Positions 40,079 to 50,109 of a DNA stretch of 64,000 bases are shown in pieces. The notes beneath the pieces are model-generated. The model did no database searches, was not told the origin of the DNA, and was given only the letters and a program-made list of their open reading frames with translations. Both the position numbers and the translations under genes were made by a program. This DNA is from Phenylobacterium deserti (GTDB lineage: Bacteria; Pseudomonadota; Alphaproteobacteria; Caulobacterales; Caulobacteraceae). Positions within the stretch are counted from its first letter, which is position 1; each line of letters opens with the position of its first letter. The stretch covers positions 1 through 64,000 of the forward strand of contig CAMCXF010000010.1 of NCBI GenBank assembly GCA_945883235.1, given 5' to 3'.

Positions 40079-40281
40079 CACGGGTCGCGATCCTGATCAG
40101 TCTCACGCTTGTACTCAGCGCCTGCGCTGGCGGCGTCGGAAACGGTCGCAGCGGCGGCGTGGCGACCTATGACGACCTCAGGGCGGCGCAGCAGAAATGC
40201 GCAGCGTCGGGCGGCTCGATGAAACTCCAGAAGAACGGCGACGCCCACTATCTGGACGATTACGCCTGCGAGAAGAGATAA
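40075..40281 (+). CDS. Small lipoprotein inside the nuo operon
   Basis: A 68-residue protein starting at the ATG that overlaps the nuoH stop. The signal peptide ends in LSAC (Cys near residue 17), a lipobox, and the mature part is a short domain with two Cys (KCAAS and YACEKR) that may pair as a disulphide. Its TAA overlaps the nuoI ATG by one base, so it is tightly embedded. Predicted periplasmic lipid-anchored location is odd for a complex I operon. Function unknown. Confidence 0.78.
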   Translation: MTRVAILISLTLVLSACAGGVGNGRSGGVATYDDLRAAQQKCAASGGSMKLQKNGDAHYLDDYACEKR

Positions 40282-40772
40282 TGTTGAACCGTGTCGGACA
40301 GGCGCTGAAAGGCGCAGCCCTGATGGACTTCGTCGGAGCCTTCGGGCTGGCGATGAAGTACATGGTGCGCCCGAAGAAGACCGTGCAATACCCTCACGAA
40401 CGTGGCCCGCAAAGCCCGCGGTTCCGGGGCGAGCATGCCCTGCGGCGTTATGCCAACGGTGAGGAACGCTGCATCGCCTGCAAGCTGTGTGAGGCGATCT
40501 GCCCGGCTCAAGCGATCACCATCGAGGCCGAGCCGCGGGAGGACGGTTCGCGCCGGACGACCCGCTACGACATCGACATGGTCAAGTGCATCTACTGCGG
40601 CCTTTGCCAGGAGGCCTGCCCGGTGGATGCTATCGTCGAAGGCCCGAACACCGAGTTCGCCGTCGAGACGCGTGAGGAACTCTACTACGACAAGGCCCGG
40701 CTGCTGGACAACGGCGACCGCTGGGAGCGGGAAATCGCAAAGAACATGGAACTAGACGCGCCGTATCGCTAA
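40281..40772 (+). CDS. nuoI: NADH-quinone oxidoreductase subunit I
   Basis: A 163-residue ferredoxin-like subunit with two [4Fe-4S] motifs, [12 protein letters not shown] and [12 protein letters not shown] (N6a, N6b), relaying electrons to N2. The ATG at 40281 overlaps the lipoprotein stop (TAATG). Followed by a 96-bp gap before nuoJ. Confidence 0.97.
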   Translation: MLNRVGQALKGAALMDFVGAFGLAMKYMVRPKKTVQYPHERGPQSPRFRGEHALRRYANGEERCIACKLCEAICPAQAITIEAEPREDGSRRTTRYDIDMVKCIYCGLCQEACPVDAIVEGPNTEFAVETREELYYDKARLLDNGDRWEREIAKNMELDAPYR

Positions 40773-40868
40773 ACCGGCGACGCGATTCCAGAGCACGGAT
40801 CCGACGGGCGTGACGGGTAACTTCGTTATGCACTGAACTGAATACTTCGAGGGGAAAAGAAGCGCCGT

Positions 40869-41492
40869 ATGGCCCTGCAGGCGATCGCATTCTACCTGAT
40901 GTCAGCCGTCACCCTGGTGGCCGGGTTCTGCGTGGTTTCGGCCCGCAATCCGGTGCACTCGGTGCTGTGGTTGATTCTGGCGTTTTTCTCGGCCGCCGGA
41001 CTGTTCGTGCTGTTGGGCGCGGAGTTCCTGGCGATGCTGCTGGTGGTCGTCTACGTCGGTGCTGTAGCGGTGCTTTTCCTGTTCGTGGTGATGATGCTCG
41101 ACGTGGACTTCACGGCGCTCCGTCAAGGCTTTGCGCAGTACATGCCCATCGGCCTGCTGATCGCGGTCTTCCTGGCTGCCGAGATGATCCTGGTAGCAAC
41201 GACCGTGGCGACCAAGGGAGCCGCCAAAGACAATCTGGTGCCAGCGGCAGCGGGCTCGGGCTCCGAGCTGAGCAATGCCGAAACCATCGGGCGCGTGCTC
41301 TACACCGACTATGTCTACTTCTTCCAGGCGGCGGGTCTGGTGCTTTTGGTGGCCATGATCGGTGCCATCGTGCTGACCCTGCGACACAAGCCCGGCGTGA
41401 AGCGTCAGATAATCATGGATCAGGTTCTGCGGACGCCCAAGACCGGTATGCGCATCGTCAACCCAAAGTCCGGCGAGGGGATCGGCGAATGA
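40869..41492 (+). CDS. nuoJ: NADH-quinone oxidoreductase subunit J
   Basis: A 207-residue five-helix subunit of the membrane arm, with the conserved helix around [20 protein letters not shown]. An AGGGGAAAAGAAG stretch upstream serves as ribosome binding site. Overlaps nuoK by 4 bp. Confidence 0.95.
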   Translation: MALQAIAFYLMSAVTLVAGFCVVSARNPVHSVLWLILAFFSAAGLFVLLGAEFLAMLLVVVYVGAVAVLFLFVVMMLDVDFTALRQGFAQYMPIGLLIAVFLAAEMILVATTVATKGAAKDNLVPAAAGSGSELSNAETIGRVLYTDYVYFFQAAGLVLLVAMIGAIVLTLRHKPGVKRQIIMDQVLRTPKTGMRIVNPKSGEGIGE

Positions 41493-41800
41493 TGACCATC
41501 GGCCTTGCCCACTATCTGTCGGTTGCCGCGATCCTGTTCACCATCGGGGTGTTCGGGATCTTCGTGAACCGCAAGAACATCATCGTCATCCTGATGTCGG
41601 TGGAGCTGATGCTGCTGGCGGTGAATATCAATCTGGTGGCCTTCTCCGCCTATCTGGGGAACGTCACCGGGCAGATTTTTGCGATGTTTGTGCTGACCGT
41701 AGCCGCCGCAGAGGCCGCCGTCGGTCTGGCCATCCTGGTCACCTTCTTCCGTAATCGCGGCGATATTGCTGTCGATGATGCCTCCGTGATGAAGGGCTGA
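41489..41800 (+). CDS. nuoK: NADH-quinone oxidoreductase subunit K
   Basis: A 103-residue three-helix subunit (Mrp-like) with the buried glutamates in [11 protein letters not shown] and [10 protein letters not shown] used for proton transfer. Two adjacent ATGs (41489, 41492) could start it. Overlaps nuoJ. Confidence 0.96.
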   Translation: MMTIGLAHYLSVAAILFTIGVFGIFVNRKNIIVILMSVELMLLAVNINLVAFSAYLGNVTGQIFAMFVLTVAAAEAAVGLAILVTFFRNRGDIAVDDASVMKG

Positions 41801-41804
41801 TCTG

Positions 41805-43874
41805 TTGGATCCGAAAACCCTCGTCACAATCATCCTGTTCGGCCCGCTGATTGGCGCGCTGACGGCGGGTCTTTTCGGTCGCCAGATCGGCGACAAGGCC
41901 GCCATGACGGTCACCACCGGTTTCCTGATGCTGTCTGCGGTCCTGTCGTGGGTGGTGTTCAGCCAGTGGACCTGGGGCGGCCTGGAGCCTTTCACTCACG
42001 TCTATGCACCCTTCATCCACATAGGTGACTTCACGTCCAACTGGGCGTTCCGGCTGGACGGATTGTCCGCCGTGATGCTGGTGGTGGTGACCACGGTGTC
42101 GTCGCTGGTACACCTCTACTCCTGGGGTTACATGGCCGAGGATCCGGCCAAGCCCAGGTTCTTTGCCTATCTGTCGCTGTTCACCTTCGCGATGCTGGCG
42201 CTGATCAGCGCAGCCGACTTCATGCAGCTGTTCTTCGGTTGGGAAGGCGTGGGCCTAGCCAGCTATCTGCTGATCGGGTTCTGGCACCACAAGGCGACGG
42301 CCAATGCCGCCTCGATCAAGGCGTTTGTGGTCAACCGGGTCGGTGATTTCGGGTTCGCCCTTGGCATCATGACAGTGTTCTGGGCGTTCGGGACCATCGA
42401 GTTCGCCACACTGTTCCCGATGATCGAGGCGGGCGTCAGCCGTACCTGGGAATTCGCCGGCCAGAATTGGCAGTTGGTCGAGTTGGCTTGCGTGCTGTTG
42501 TTCGTGGGCGCGATGGGCAAGTCGGCGCAGTTTTTCCTGCACACTTGGCTACCGGATGCCATGGAAGGCCCGACCCCCGTGTCGGCCCTGATCCACGCCG
42601 CGACCATGGTGACGGCGGGCGTCTATATGGTCTGCCTGCTCTCGCCGATGTTTGAATACGCGCCGGTGGCCAAGAACGTGGTCACCGTCATCGGCGCGGT
42701 CACGGCGCTGTTCGCGGCCACCGTCGGCCTGACCCAGAACGACATCAAGCGCGTGATTGCCTACTCGACCTGTTCGCAGCTGGGTTACATGTTCTTCGCC
42801 GCCGGCGTTGGCGCGTATGACGCGGCAATGTTCCATCTCTTCACGCATGCCTTCTTCAAGGCGCTGCTGTTCCTGGGGGCCGGATCGGTGATCCATGGCA
42901 TGGCCCACGAGCAGGACATGCGCCGCTATGGCCACCTGATGCCCTACATGAAGTGGACCTTTGTGGTGATGACCATCGGTACCATCGCCATTACGGGCCT
43001 TGGCATCCCTTATCTGGAATGGGGATTCGCGGGCTTCTATTCCAAGGATGCGATCATTCATGCCGCCTACGAGGCCGGTGGAGCGGGCCATCCGTTGGGT
43101 TACTTCGCCTTTGGGGTCGGCATCCTGGTGGCGGGCCTGACAGCTTTCTATTCGTGGCGGGTGGCCTTCTTCACCTTCAGCGGCACGGCGCGCTGGACCT
43201 CCGAAGACCTTCAGCACCATTGGCACAACCGCGACCATGGCCAAGACGACGCCCATGCTCATGCCGGTGAAAGCCATGCTGCAGATCACGGGCAGGGCCA
43301 CGAGCACAAGCCACACGAGAGCCCCTGGACGATGCGTATTCCGCTGATCGTGCTGGCGATCGGTGCCGTTGGTGCGGGTTTTGCTTTCCATCACCAGTTT
43401 ATCGGCGAGCACAGCGCCGAGTTCTGGCGGGGTGCCATCTACAAGGCCCCGGTCGCGCACGCCGCCGAAGGCGGTCACAGTTTCCCGGTTTGGGTGATGG
43501 TGGCGCCGATCGTAGTGTCGGTGCTGGGTCTGCTGGTTGCCGCCTATATGTACATCTGGCGAGAAGGGACCGGCGCGAAGCTGGCCGCACAACGCGGCTT
43601 TCTCTATCTATTTTTCTACAACAAGTGGTTCTTTGACGAACTCTATGACGCGACCATTGTCCGCGCCGCCAAGTGGCTGGGCGACCTGTTCTGGAAGGGC
43701 GGGGACCAGAAGATCATCGACGGTTTCGGGCCTGATGGTGTCTCGGCGCTGTCGGTTCAGGTGGGCAAGGGCGCTGGCCGACTGCAGTCGGGCTACGTCT
43801 ACCACTACGCTTTTGTCATGTTGCTGGGGGTGGCGGGGCTACTGACATTCGCCCTCTGGGCCTGGGCTGCCTGA
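41805..43874 (+). CDS. nuoL: NADH-quinone oxidoreductase subunit L
   Basis: A 689-residue antiporter-like proton-pumping subunit with 14 or so core helices and a C-terminal lateral helix. The conserved [35 protein letters not shown] and lysine-bearing helices are present. TTG start at 41805 with GAAGGG upstream. A loop near residues 470-505 is very rich in His, Asp and Glu, and is probably cytoplasmic or periplasmic and metal-binding (inference). Confidence 0.96.
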   Translation: MDPKTLVTIILFGPLIGALTAGLFGRQIGDKAAMTVTTGFLMLSAVLSWVVFSQWTWGGLEPFTHVYAPFIHIGDFTSNWAFRLDGLSAVMLVVVTTVSSLVHLYSWGYMAEDPAKPRFFAYLSLFTFAMLALISAADFMQLFFGWEGVGLASYLLIGFWHHKATANAASIKAFVVNRVGDFGFALGIMTVFWAFGTIEFATLFPMIEAGVSRTWEFAGQNWQLVELACVLLFVGAMGKSAQFFLHTWLPDAMEGPTPVSALIHAATMVTAGVYMVCLLSPMFEYAPVAKNVVTVIGAVTALFAATVGLTQNDIKRVIAYSTCSQLGYMFFAAGVGAYDAAMFHLFTHAFFKALLFLGAGSVIHGMAHEQDMRRYGHLMPYMKWTFVVMTIGTIAITGLGIPYLEWGFAGFYSKDAIIHAAYEAGGAGHPLGYFAFGVGILVAGLTAFYSWRVAFFTFSGTARWTSEDLQHHWHNRDHGQDDAHAHAGESHAADHGQGHEHKPHESPWTMRIPLIVLAIGAVGAGFAFHHQFIGEHSAEFWRGAIYKAPVAHAAEGGHSFPVWVMVAPIVVSVLGLLVAAYMYIWREGTGAKLAAQRGFLYLFFYNKWFFDELYDATIVRAAKWLGDLFWKGGDQKIIDGFGPDGVSALSVQVGKGAGRLQSGYVYHYAFVMLLGVAGLLTFALWAWAA

Positions 43875-43879
43875 GGGGG

Positions 43880-45382
43880 ATGACTGACATGCCATTGCTC
43901 TCCATGATCACCTACGCGCCGCTGCTTGGCCTGGTGGGCATTCTGGTGCTCCGCCTGATGGGCAAGCCCGAAGATCCCGCGACCGCTGCTGGGGCGCGTT
44001 GGATTGCCCTGATCACGACCCTGGCAACACTGGCGTTGTCGGTGTTGCTGGTTGCGCGTTTCAATCCTAACGATCCAGGTTTCCAGTTCGTCGAAGAGGT
44101 CCCCTGGTTCGCTGGCCTGTATTACCGGATGGGTGTGGACGGGATCTCAGTGCTGTTCGTGCTGCTGACGGCGTTCCTGATGCCGATCTGTATCGCCGGA
44201 TCATGGAAATCTATCGAGACCAGGGTGCCGGAATACCTGATGGCGTTCCTGCTTCTGGAGACCCTGGTTATCGGCGTTTTCTGCGCGCTGGATTTGGTGC
44301 TTTTCTACGCGTTCTTTGAGTTCGGCCTTGTGCCGATGTTCCTGATCATCGGCATCTGGGGCGGGCAACGACGGGTCTACGCGGCGTTCAAGTTCTTCCT
44401 CTACACGCTGTTGGGCTCTGTCCTGATGCTGGCGGCGATCCTGTTCATGATCGGCAGCACGGGCACCAGCTCGATCCCCCAACTGATGCAGCATCACTTC
44501 GACCCGGATGTGCAGACCTGGCTCTGGCTGGCCTTCTTCGCCTCGTTTGCGGTGAAGATGCCAATGTGGCCGGTGCACACCTGGCTCCCTGACGCCCACG
44601 TGGAAGCGCCCACCGCCGGCTCGGTGTTTCTCGCAGGCATCCTGCTGAAGATGGGCGGTTATGGCTTCCTGCGCTTCAGCCTGCCGATGTTCCCCAACGC
44701 CTCGGATCTGTTCACGCCGCTGATCTTTGTGATGAGCGCTATCGCCGTCGTCTACACCTCACTGGTGGCGTTTCGGCAGACCGACGTGAAGAAGCTGATC
44801 GCCTATTCGTCGGTGGCGCACATGGGTCTGGTGACCATGGGTATCTTCTCCGGCAACACCCAGGGCGAGCAGGGCGCGATCTATCAAATGCTCAGCCATG
44901 GTGTGATCTCAGGCGCGCTCTTCCTTTGCGTCGGTGTGATCTACGACCGAATGCACACCCGCGAGATCAAATTCTACGGCGGACTGGTCACCCGAATGCC
45001 GATCTATGCGGCGGTGTTCATGCTTTTCACTATGGGCAACGTGGGTCTGCCGGGTACCAGCGGGTTTGTCGGCGAAATCCTGACCATGGTCGGCGTCTAT
45101 CAGGTGTCCACCTGGACCGCGATCGTCGCCACCAGCGGCGTGATCCTTTCAGCGGTCTACATGCTGACGCTCTATCGCGCCGTGGTATTCGGGACGATCA
45201 GCAATCCCAAGCTCGAGAGCATCACTGACTTGAACTGGCGCGAGGTGGCGATCTTCGCGCCGCTGATCGCGGCCACCCTGTACATGGGCCTACAGCCCAA
45301 TTCCGTGTTCGACCTGACTGCGGCCTCGGTTGACCAGCTGGTGCAAACCTATCAGGCGGCCATCGGGGGCGCACATCCATGA
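43880..45382 (+). CDS. nuoM: NADH-quinone oxidoreductase subunit M
   Basis: A 500-residue antiporter-like pumping subunit with the key Glu in the [18 protein letters not shown] helix and the conserved [21 protein letters not shown]. Five bases after nuoL; overlaps nuoN by 4 bp. Confidence 0.97.
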   Translation: MTDMPLLSMITYAPLLGLVGILVLRLMGKPEDPATAAGARWIALITTLATLALSVLLVARFNPNDPGFQFVEEVPWFAGLYYRMGVDGISVLFVLLTAFLMPICIAGSWKSIETRVPEYLMAFLLLETLVIGVFCALDLVLFYAFFEFGLVPMFLIIGIWGGQRRVYAAFKFFLYTLLGSVLMLAAILFMIGSTGTSSIPQLMQHHFDPDVQTWLWLAFFASFAVKMPMWPVHTWLPDAHVEAPTAGSVFLAGILLKMGGYGFLRFSLPMFPNASDLFTPLIFVMSAIAVVYTSLVAFRQTDVKKLIAYSSVAHMGLVTMGIFSGNTQGEQGAIYQMLSHGVISGALFLCVGVIYDRMHTREIKFYGGLVTRMPIYAAVFMLFTMGNVGLPGTSGFVGEILTMVGVYQVSTWTAIVATSGVILSAVYMLTLYRAVVFGTISNPKLESITDLNWREVAIFAPLIAATLYMGLQPNSVFDLTAASVDQLVQTYQAAIGGAHP

Positions 45383-46809
45383 CCATCTCCGCTGATCTCG
45401 CGCTGGCGTGGCCGGAGCTGATCCTGGCCGTCGGGGCATTGACCCTGCTGGTCATCGGGGCGTTTGCGCCGAAGCAGACTGCACTGGTGGGTTCGGGCAG
45501 CGTGGTGGTGTTGCTGGCCGCAGCTTTGGCGTCGGCCACACAGCCGTTCGGTGTTGCATTCGGCGGGGGGTTGATTTCCGACGCTGCGGCGACCTTCGCC
45601 AAGGTGGCGATCTATCTGGCGTCTGCAGTGGCAATCCCGCTGGGACAGTCGTGGTTTGCCCGGCGTGGGGTCAAGGCCTTCGAGTTCCCGGTGTTGATCC
45701 TGCTGGCGTCGCTGGGCATGGGGATGATGGTCGGTTCCGGCGACCTGATCTCGCTCTATATGGGCGTCGAGCTGCAGAGCCTTGCGCTCTATGTGCTGGC
45801 CGCCATGCACCGTGACAACGCCAAGGCGTCGGAGGCGGGCCTGAAGTATTTCGTGCTGGGCGCGCTGTCGTCTGGTTTGCTGCTTTACGGTGCAAGCCTG
45901 ATCTACGGGTTTGCCGGCTCGACGCTATATAGTGAGATCTCGCTATCGGCAGGCGCTGAGGGCAATACCGGCCTGTTATTCGGTCTGGTGTTCCTGATCT
46001 GCGGGATCGCCTTCAAGGTCTCTGCCGCGCCATTCCACATGTGGACACCCGATGTGTACGAGGGCGCGCCGACGCCGGTCGTGGCGTTCTTTGCCGCAGC
46101 GCCCAAGCTCGCCGCCATGGTGCTGTTTGCGCGTGTTCTGGGCGACGGCTTCGCCGCCGCCGCTGACCAATGGCAACAGATTCTGGTTGTCATCGCCATG
46201 GCGTCAGTGGCGGTCGGGGCCTTCGCCGGTCTTGTGCAGTCCAACATCAAGCGGCTGTGGGCCTATTCCTCCATCGCCAACGTCGGCTACGCGGTGCTGG
46301 GCCTGTCGTCAGGCACCGCCGAGGGTGTTCAGGCCATGCTGATGTTCATGGTCCTCTACATGATCGACGTGACCGGTTTCTTCGCTTGTCTGGCGGCGCT
46401 GTCGCGTGGTGGTCGGTCGATGGAGACGCTGGACGACATGGCCGGCCTGATCAAGGAGCGGCCAGCGATTGCGCTGGCGATGACGGTGTTCGCGCTCTCG
46501 GCGCTGGGCCTGCCGCCCTTCTCCGGCTTCTTCGGCAAATACTATGTCTTCAAGGCGGCGCTGGACGCTGGCCTTTGGGGTCCGGCGGTGTTCGGCCTGT
46601 TGGGGTCTGTGGTTGCGGCGTTCTATTATCTGCGCCTGATCAAGGCGATGTGGTTCGACGCCAGCCCCGGCACGACCGACAAGCCACCGGTAGAGGCCAA
46701 CGCCATTGCGCTGGTGGCCGCCATATTCACCTTCCCGGTCGTGATCATCGCCTTGCGTGGGCTAGATGTGTTGGCGGAACGGGCGGCGCACGTGTTCGGT
46801 CTGGTCTAG
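45379..46809 (+). CDS. nuoN: NADH-quinone oxidoreductase subunit N
   Basis: A 476-residue antiporter-like subunit, last of the 14, with the conserved [35 protein letters not shown] and [20 protein letters not shown] blocks. birA starts 3 bp after its stop and is probably in the same transcript. Confidence 0.97.
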   Translation: MTISADLALAWPELILAVGALTLLVIGAFAPKQTALVGSGSVVVLLAAALASATQPFGVAFGGGLISDAAATFAKVAIYLASAVAIPLGQSWFARRGVKAFEFPVLILLASLGMGMMVGSGDLISLYMGVELQSLALYVLAAMHRDNAKASEAGLKYFVLGALSSGLLLYGASLIYGFAGSTLYSEISLSAGAEGNTGLLFGLVFLICGIAFKVSAAPFHMWTPDVYEGAPTPVVAFFAAAPKLAAMVLFARVLGDGFAAAADQWQQILVVIAMASVAVGAFAGLVQSNIKRLWAYSSIANVGYAVLGLSSGTAEGVQAMLMFMVLYMIDVTGFFACLAALSRGGRSMETLDDMAGLIKERPAIALAMTVFALSALGLPPFSGFFGKYYVFKAALDAGLWGPAVFGLLGSVVAAFYYLRLIKAMWFDASPGTTDKPPVEANAIALVAAIFTFPVVIIALRGLDVLAERAAHVFGLV

Positions 46810-46812
46810 GGT

Positions 46813-47553
46813 TTGGCCAGCCACCCGCCGATCGAAGCCTACGACGAACTGGACTCGACCAACGCCGAGGCGCGGCGTCGTGCGGAGGCGGGCCAAGTCG
46901 GTCCCGTCTGGATCACCGCGGCTGTGCAGACAGCGGGCCGAGGACGCCGGGGACGGAACTGGTCGACCCAGAGGGGCAATCTGGCCGCAACCCTGCTGAC
47001 GCTCACGGATCGCGCTCCGGCAGAGGCGGCGCAGTTTTCCTTCGTGGCAGCGTTGGCGGCCTGCGATCTGGCCGATACCTGCCTTGGCCCCGGATTGGCG
47101 CGGCTGAAGTGGCCCAACGATGTACTTGTGCACGGCCGCAAGGCGGTCGGAATTCTGGTTGAGTCTGGAACCCGTGCGGACGGCGGACTTTGGCTGGCGG
47201 TCGGGATCGGCGTGAACCTGGCCTATGCGCCGCAGGATGTGGAACGACCGGCCTGCGCCTTTGCTGATCACATGGCTGGGCCGCCGCCGACCCCGGAGGA
47301 TGCGCTGGATGTGTTGGCCGCCTCATTTAACCGTTGGCGAAGTGCGTGGGCGACAGACGGGTTCGCGCCGATTGCCGCAGGATGGACCGCGCGCGCCACC
47401 GGCCTTGGTCAGCGCTGCGAGGCCAGGCTGCCCAACCGCACCGTGTCGGGTATCGCCGAGGGTCTGGACAGCGACGGGGCGTTACGACTGAGGCTGGACG
47501 ACGGTGCGCTGGAGCGCATAACGGCCGGCGACGTGTTTTTCAGAAGTCTGTGA
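46813..47553 (+). CDS. birA: Biotin--[acetyl-CoA-carboxylase] ligase
   Basis: Attaches biotin to AccB. It has the biotinyl-AMP loop [10 protein letters not shown] and the KWPNDVL motif. There is no N-terminal DNA-binding domain, so it is a class I ligase and not a repressor. TTG start 3 bp after nuoN. 246 residues. The nuoN-birA-coaX-rnj order is widely conserved in alphaproteobacteria. Confidence 0.92.
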   Translation: MASHPPIEAYDELDSTNAEARRRAEAGQVGPVWITAAVQTAGRGRRGRNWSTQRGNLAATLLTLTDRAPAEAAQFSFVAALAACDLADTCLGPGLARLKWPNDVLVHGRKAVGILVESGTRADGGLWLAVGIGVNLAYAPQDVERPACAFADHMAGPPPTPEDALDVLAASFNRWRSAWATDGFAPIAAGWTARATGLGQRCEARLPNRTVSGIAEGLDSDGALRLRLDDGALERITAGDVFFRSL

Positions 47554-47560
47554 GGGGAAA

Positions 47561-48334
47561 ATGCTGCTGGCGATCGAGCAGGGCAACACCAACACGCTCT
47601 TTGCGGTGCACGATGGCGAGACCTGGATCGCCCAGTGGCGCGCGGCGACCCATTCAACCCGCACAGCAGACGAATATGCGGTCTGGTTGTCGCAACTGCT
47701 GGGCATGGCAGGGCTGGCCATGGGTGCCTTCGACGGCTGCATCATCTCCAGCGTGGTACCGCAATCGATCTTCAACCTGCGCAATCTGGCGCGGCGTTAT
47801 CTGCATGTCGAACCGCTGGTGATCGGCGAAAACGTCGATCTGGGGATTGAGGTGCGGATCGAAAAGCCATCCGAGGCCGGGGCGGACCGGCTGGTGAACG
47901 CGGTCGGTGCTCACATTGTTTACGCTGGTGACCTGATTGTCATCGACAGCGGTACGGCCACCACCTTTGACATCGTGGCAGCGGACGGCGGTCTTGAGGG
48001 TTGCGCCATTGCGCCGGGGATCAACCTGTCGATGGAGGCCCTGCACCAGGCCGCCGCGAAGCTGCCGCGCATCGCGATTCAGAAGCCGCAGAGAATAATC
48101 GGGAAGGATACCGTCGGTGCCATGCAATCCGGCGTATTTTGGGGCTATATAGGTCTCATCGAGGGGTTGATCACGCGCATCAAAGGCGAGTGGGACCGCC
48201 CCATGACTGTCGTTGGAACCGGCGGGGTCGCCTCGCTGTTTCATGGGGCGACGACAAGCATCGACCATTTCGACCCCGATCTCACCATTCGCGGCATGCT
48301 GGAAATCTGGCGCCGCAATTCAAAGAAGGCCTGA
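47561..48334 (+). CDS. coaX: Type III pantothenate kinase
   Basis: First step of CoA synthesis. ASKHA-fold motifs are visible: EQGNTNT at the N-terminus, [11 protein letters not shown] and [11 protein letters not shown]. 257 residues. Starts 7 bp after birA; its stop overlaps the start of the RNase J gene (ATGA-type). Confidence 0.94.
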   Translation: MLLAIEQGNTNTLFAVHDGETWIAQWRAATHSTRTADEYAVWLSQLLGMAGLAMGAFDGCIISSVVPQSIFNLRNLARRYLHVEPLVIGENVDLGIEVRIEKPSEAGADRLVNAVGAHIVYAGDLIVIDSGTATTFDIVAADGGLEGCAIAPGINLSMEALHQAAAKLPRIAIQKPQRIIGKDTVGAMQSGVFWGYIGLIEGLITRIKGEWDRPMTVVGTGGVASLFHGATTSIDHFDPDLTIRGMLEIWRRNSKKA

Positions 48335-50013
48335 TGGCAAAATCCAGTAACGACGAACTCGTGTTCCTCCCACTGGGGGGATCGAACGAGATCGGAATGA
48401 ACTTCAACCTCTATGGCTATGGCCCGCCCGACGACCGAAAGTGGATCGTCGTGGATTTGGGCGTGACCTTTGGTGACCAGACAACACCGGGCGTCGAGGT
48501 GATCTTGCCCGACCCGGAATTCATGGAGCAGAACGCCGACCGCCTGCTGGGCATCGTGCTGACCCACGCCCACGAGGACCACATCGGCGCGGTTGCCCAC
48601 CTGTGGCCCCGGTTTAAGGCCCCGATCTATGCGACGCCGTTCACCGCCTTCATCCTGCGCGAGAAGCTGCGAGAAGCCGGTCTGCTGGACGAGGCGGAGA
48701 TAACCATTGTGCCATTGGGCGGGACCATCGAGCTAGGTCCGTTCAAGCTGGAACTGATCACCTTGACGCATTCGATCCCGGAGCCGAACGGCCTGGCGAT
48801 CCGCACGCCCTTGGGCACGATCCTGCACACCGGTGACTGGAAGATCGATCCGGACCCGCTGCTGGGCGGCCCCACCGACATCGACGCCATCCGCAAACTG
48901 GGAGACGAGGGCGTGCTGGCGATGGTCTGTGACAGCACCAACGTTTTCGTGGATGGCCACGCCGGCTCGGAAGCCGATGTGCGCAAGGCGCTGATCCCAC
49001 TGATCGCCAGCTTCAAGGGCAAGGTGGCGGTGGCTTGCTTTGCGTCCAACGTGGCGCGGATGGACAGCGTGATCCGGGCGGCTGAGGCCAACGGACGGCG
49101 CGTCTGTCTGGTGGGTCGGTCCATGCACCGCATGGCGGCGGCGGCGAAGTCGGTTGGCCTGATGACCGACCTCAAGCCGTTCGTCGACGACTCCGAAGCC
49201 AAGCGGTTGCCGGCCAACGGGGTGCTGTATCTGTGCACCGGTAGCCAGGGCGAGCCACGCGCCGCCCTTTCGCGGATCGCCGAAGGCACGCACCCGCATG
49301 TGAACCTGGGCGCCAATGACGCCTGCGTGTTCTCCAGCCGTGTCATCCCGGGCAACGACGTCCCGATCCGTAACTTGCAGAACAAGCTGACCGAGCGCGG
49401 CGTGCGGCTCTACACCGAGCGCGATCATCCGGGCATCCATGTCTCCGGACATCCGTGTCGCGATGAGCTGGCCCAGATGTACGCCTGGGCCCGCCCGGAG
49501 ATCGCCGTCCCTACTCACGGTGAACGCCGCCACCTGATGGAACACGCCGCCTTCGCCCGCGACCTTCAGGTGCCGCAGCAGGTGACGCCGCGCAACGGCG
49601 ACATGGTGCGCCTGGCACCGGGTCGCGCAGAGATCATCGACGAGGTCACGGCCGGGCGGCTCTATGTCGACGCCGGCGTGGTGGTGCCGGAACATGGCGA
49701 AGCCCTGCGCGAACGCCGTCATGCCGCCTACAACGGGATGTTGGCCGTGTCTGTGGTGCTGGACGGGCGGGGCAAGATCGTTTCGGGCCCTCAGGTCCGG
49801 GCACTGGGACTTCCGACCGAGAGTGAGGAACATCTCGACGAAGTGCTGAACGATCTGGCCGATGAAGCCGAAACGGCCCTGAGGCGGATGAAGGGCCATG
49901 ACCTGGAGATGGATGAAGCGATCGAGAAGGCCATCTCGCGCGGCGTGAAGAAGGCCAGTCAGCGGATTTGGGGCCGTCGCCCGGTCGTCGAGACGACGGT
50001 GTTGCGGGTTTGA
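48334..50013 (+). CDS. rnj: Ribonuclease J
   Basis: A 559-residue metallo-beta-lactamase RNase with endo- and 5'-exonuclease activity. The zinc motif HAHEDHIGA and the beta-CASP region (Asp in CDSTN, His in SGHPC and PTHGE) are present, plus a C-terminal domain. The ATG at 48334 ([16 protein letters not shown]) is the family start and overlaps coaX. Confidence 0.95.
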   Translation: MAKSSNDELVFLPLGGSNEIGMNFNLYGYGPPDDRKWIVVDLGVTFGDQTTPGVEVILPDPEFMEQNADRLLGIVLTHAHEDHIGAVAHLWPRFKAPIYATPFTAFILREKLREAGLLDEAEITIVPLGGTIELGPFKLELITLTHSIPEPNGLAIRTPLGTILHTGDWKIDPDPLLGGPTDIDAIRKLGDEGVLAMVCDSTNVFVDGHAGSEADVRKALIPLIASFKGKVAVACFASNVARMDSVIRAAEANGRRVCLVGRSMHRMAAAAKSVGLMTDLKPFVDDSEAKRLPANGVLYLCTGSQGEPRAALSRIAEGTHPHVNLGANDACVFSSRVIPGNDVPIRNLQNKLTERGVRLYTERDHPGIHVSGHPCRDELAQMYAWARPEIAVPTHGERRHLMEHAAFARDLQVPQQVTPRNGDMVRLAPGRAEIIDEVTAGRLYVDAGVVVPEHGEALRERRHAAYNGMLAVSVVLDGRGKIVSGPQVRALGLPTESEEHLDEVLNDLADEAETALRRMKGHDLEMDEAIEKAISRGVKKASQRIWGRRPVVETTVLRV

Positions 50014-50109
50014 CGTCACTCTGCTTGCTACGGAGGCCAAGCCCGGCTTTGATGCTTCCGGCGAGACGCGGAAATCGCGCCGCCTGAAGGCGTTGGGAGG
50101 CCTGCCGGA

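Noticed and set aside
42549..43592. 347-codon open frame antisense to nuoL
   Set aside because: A shadow of the membrane-protein gene; His/Gly/Arg-rich.
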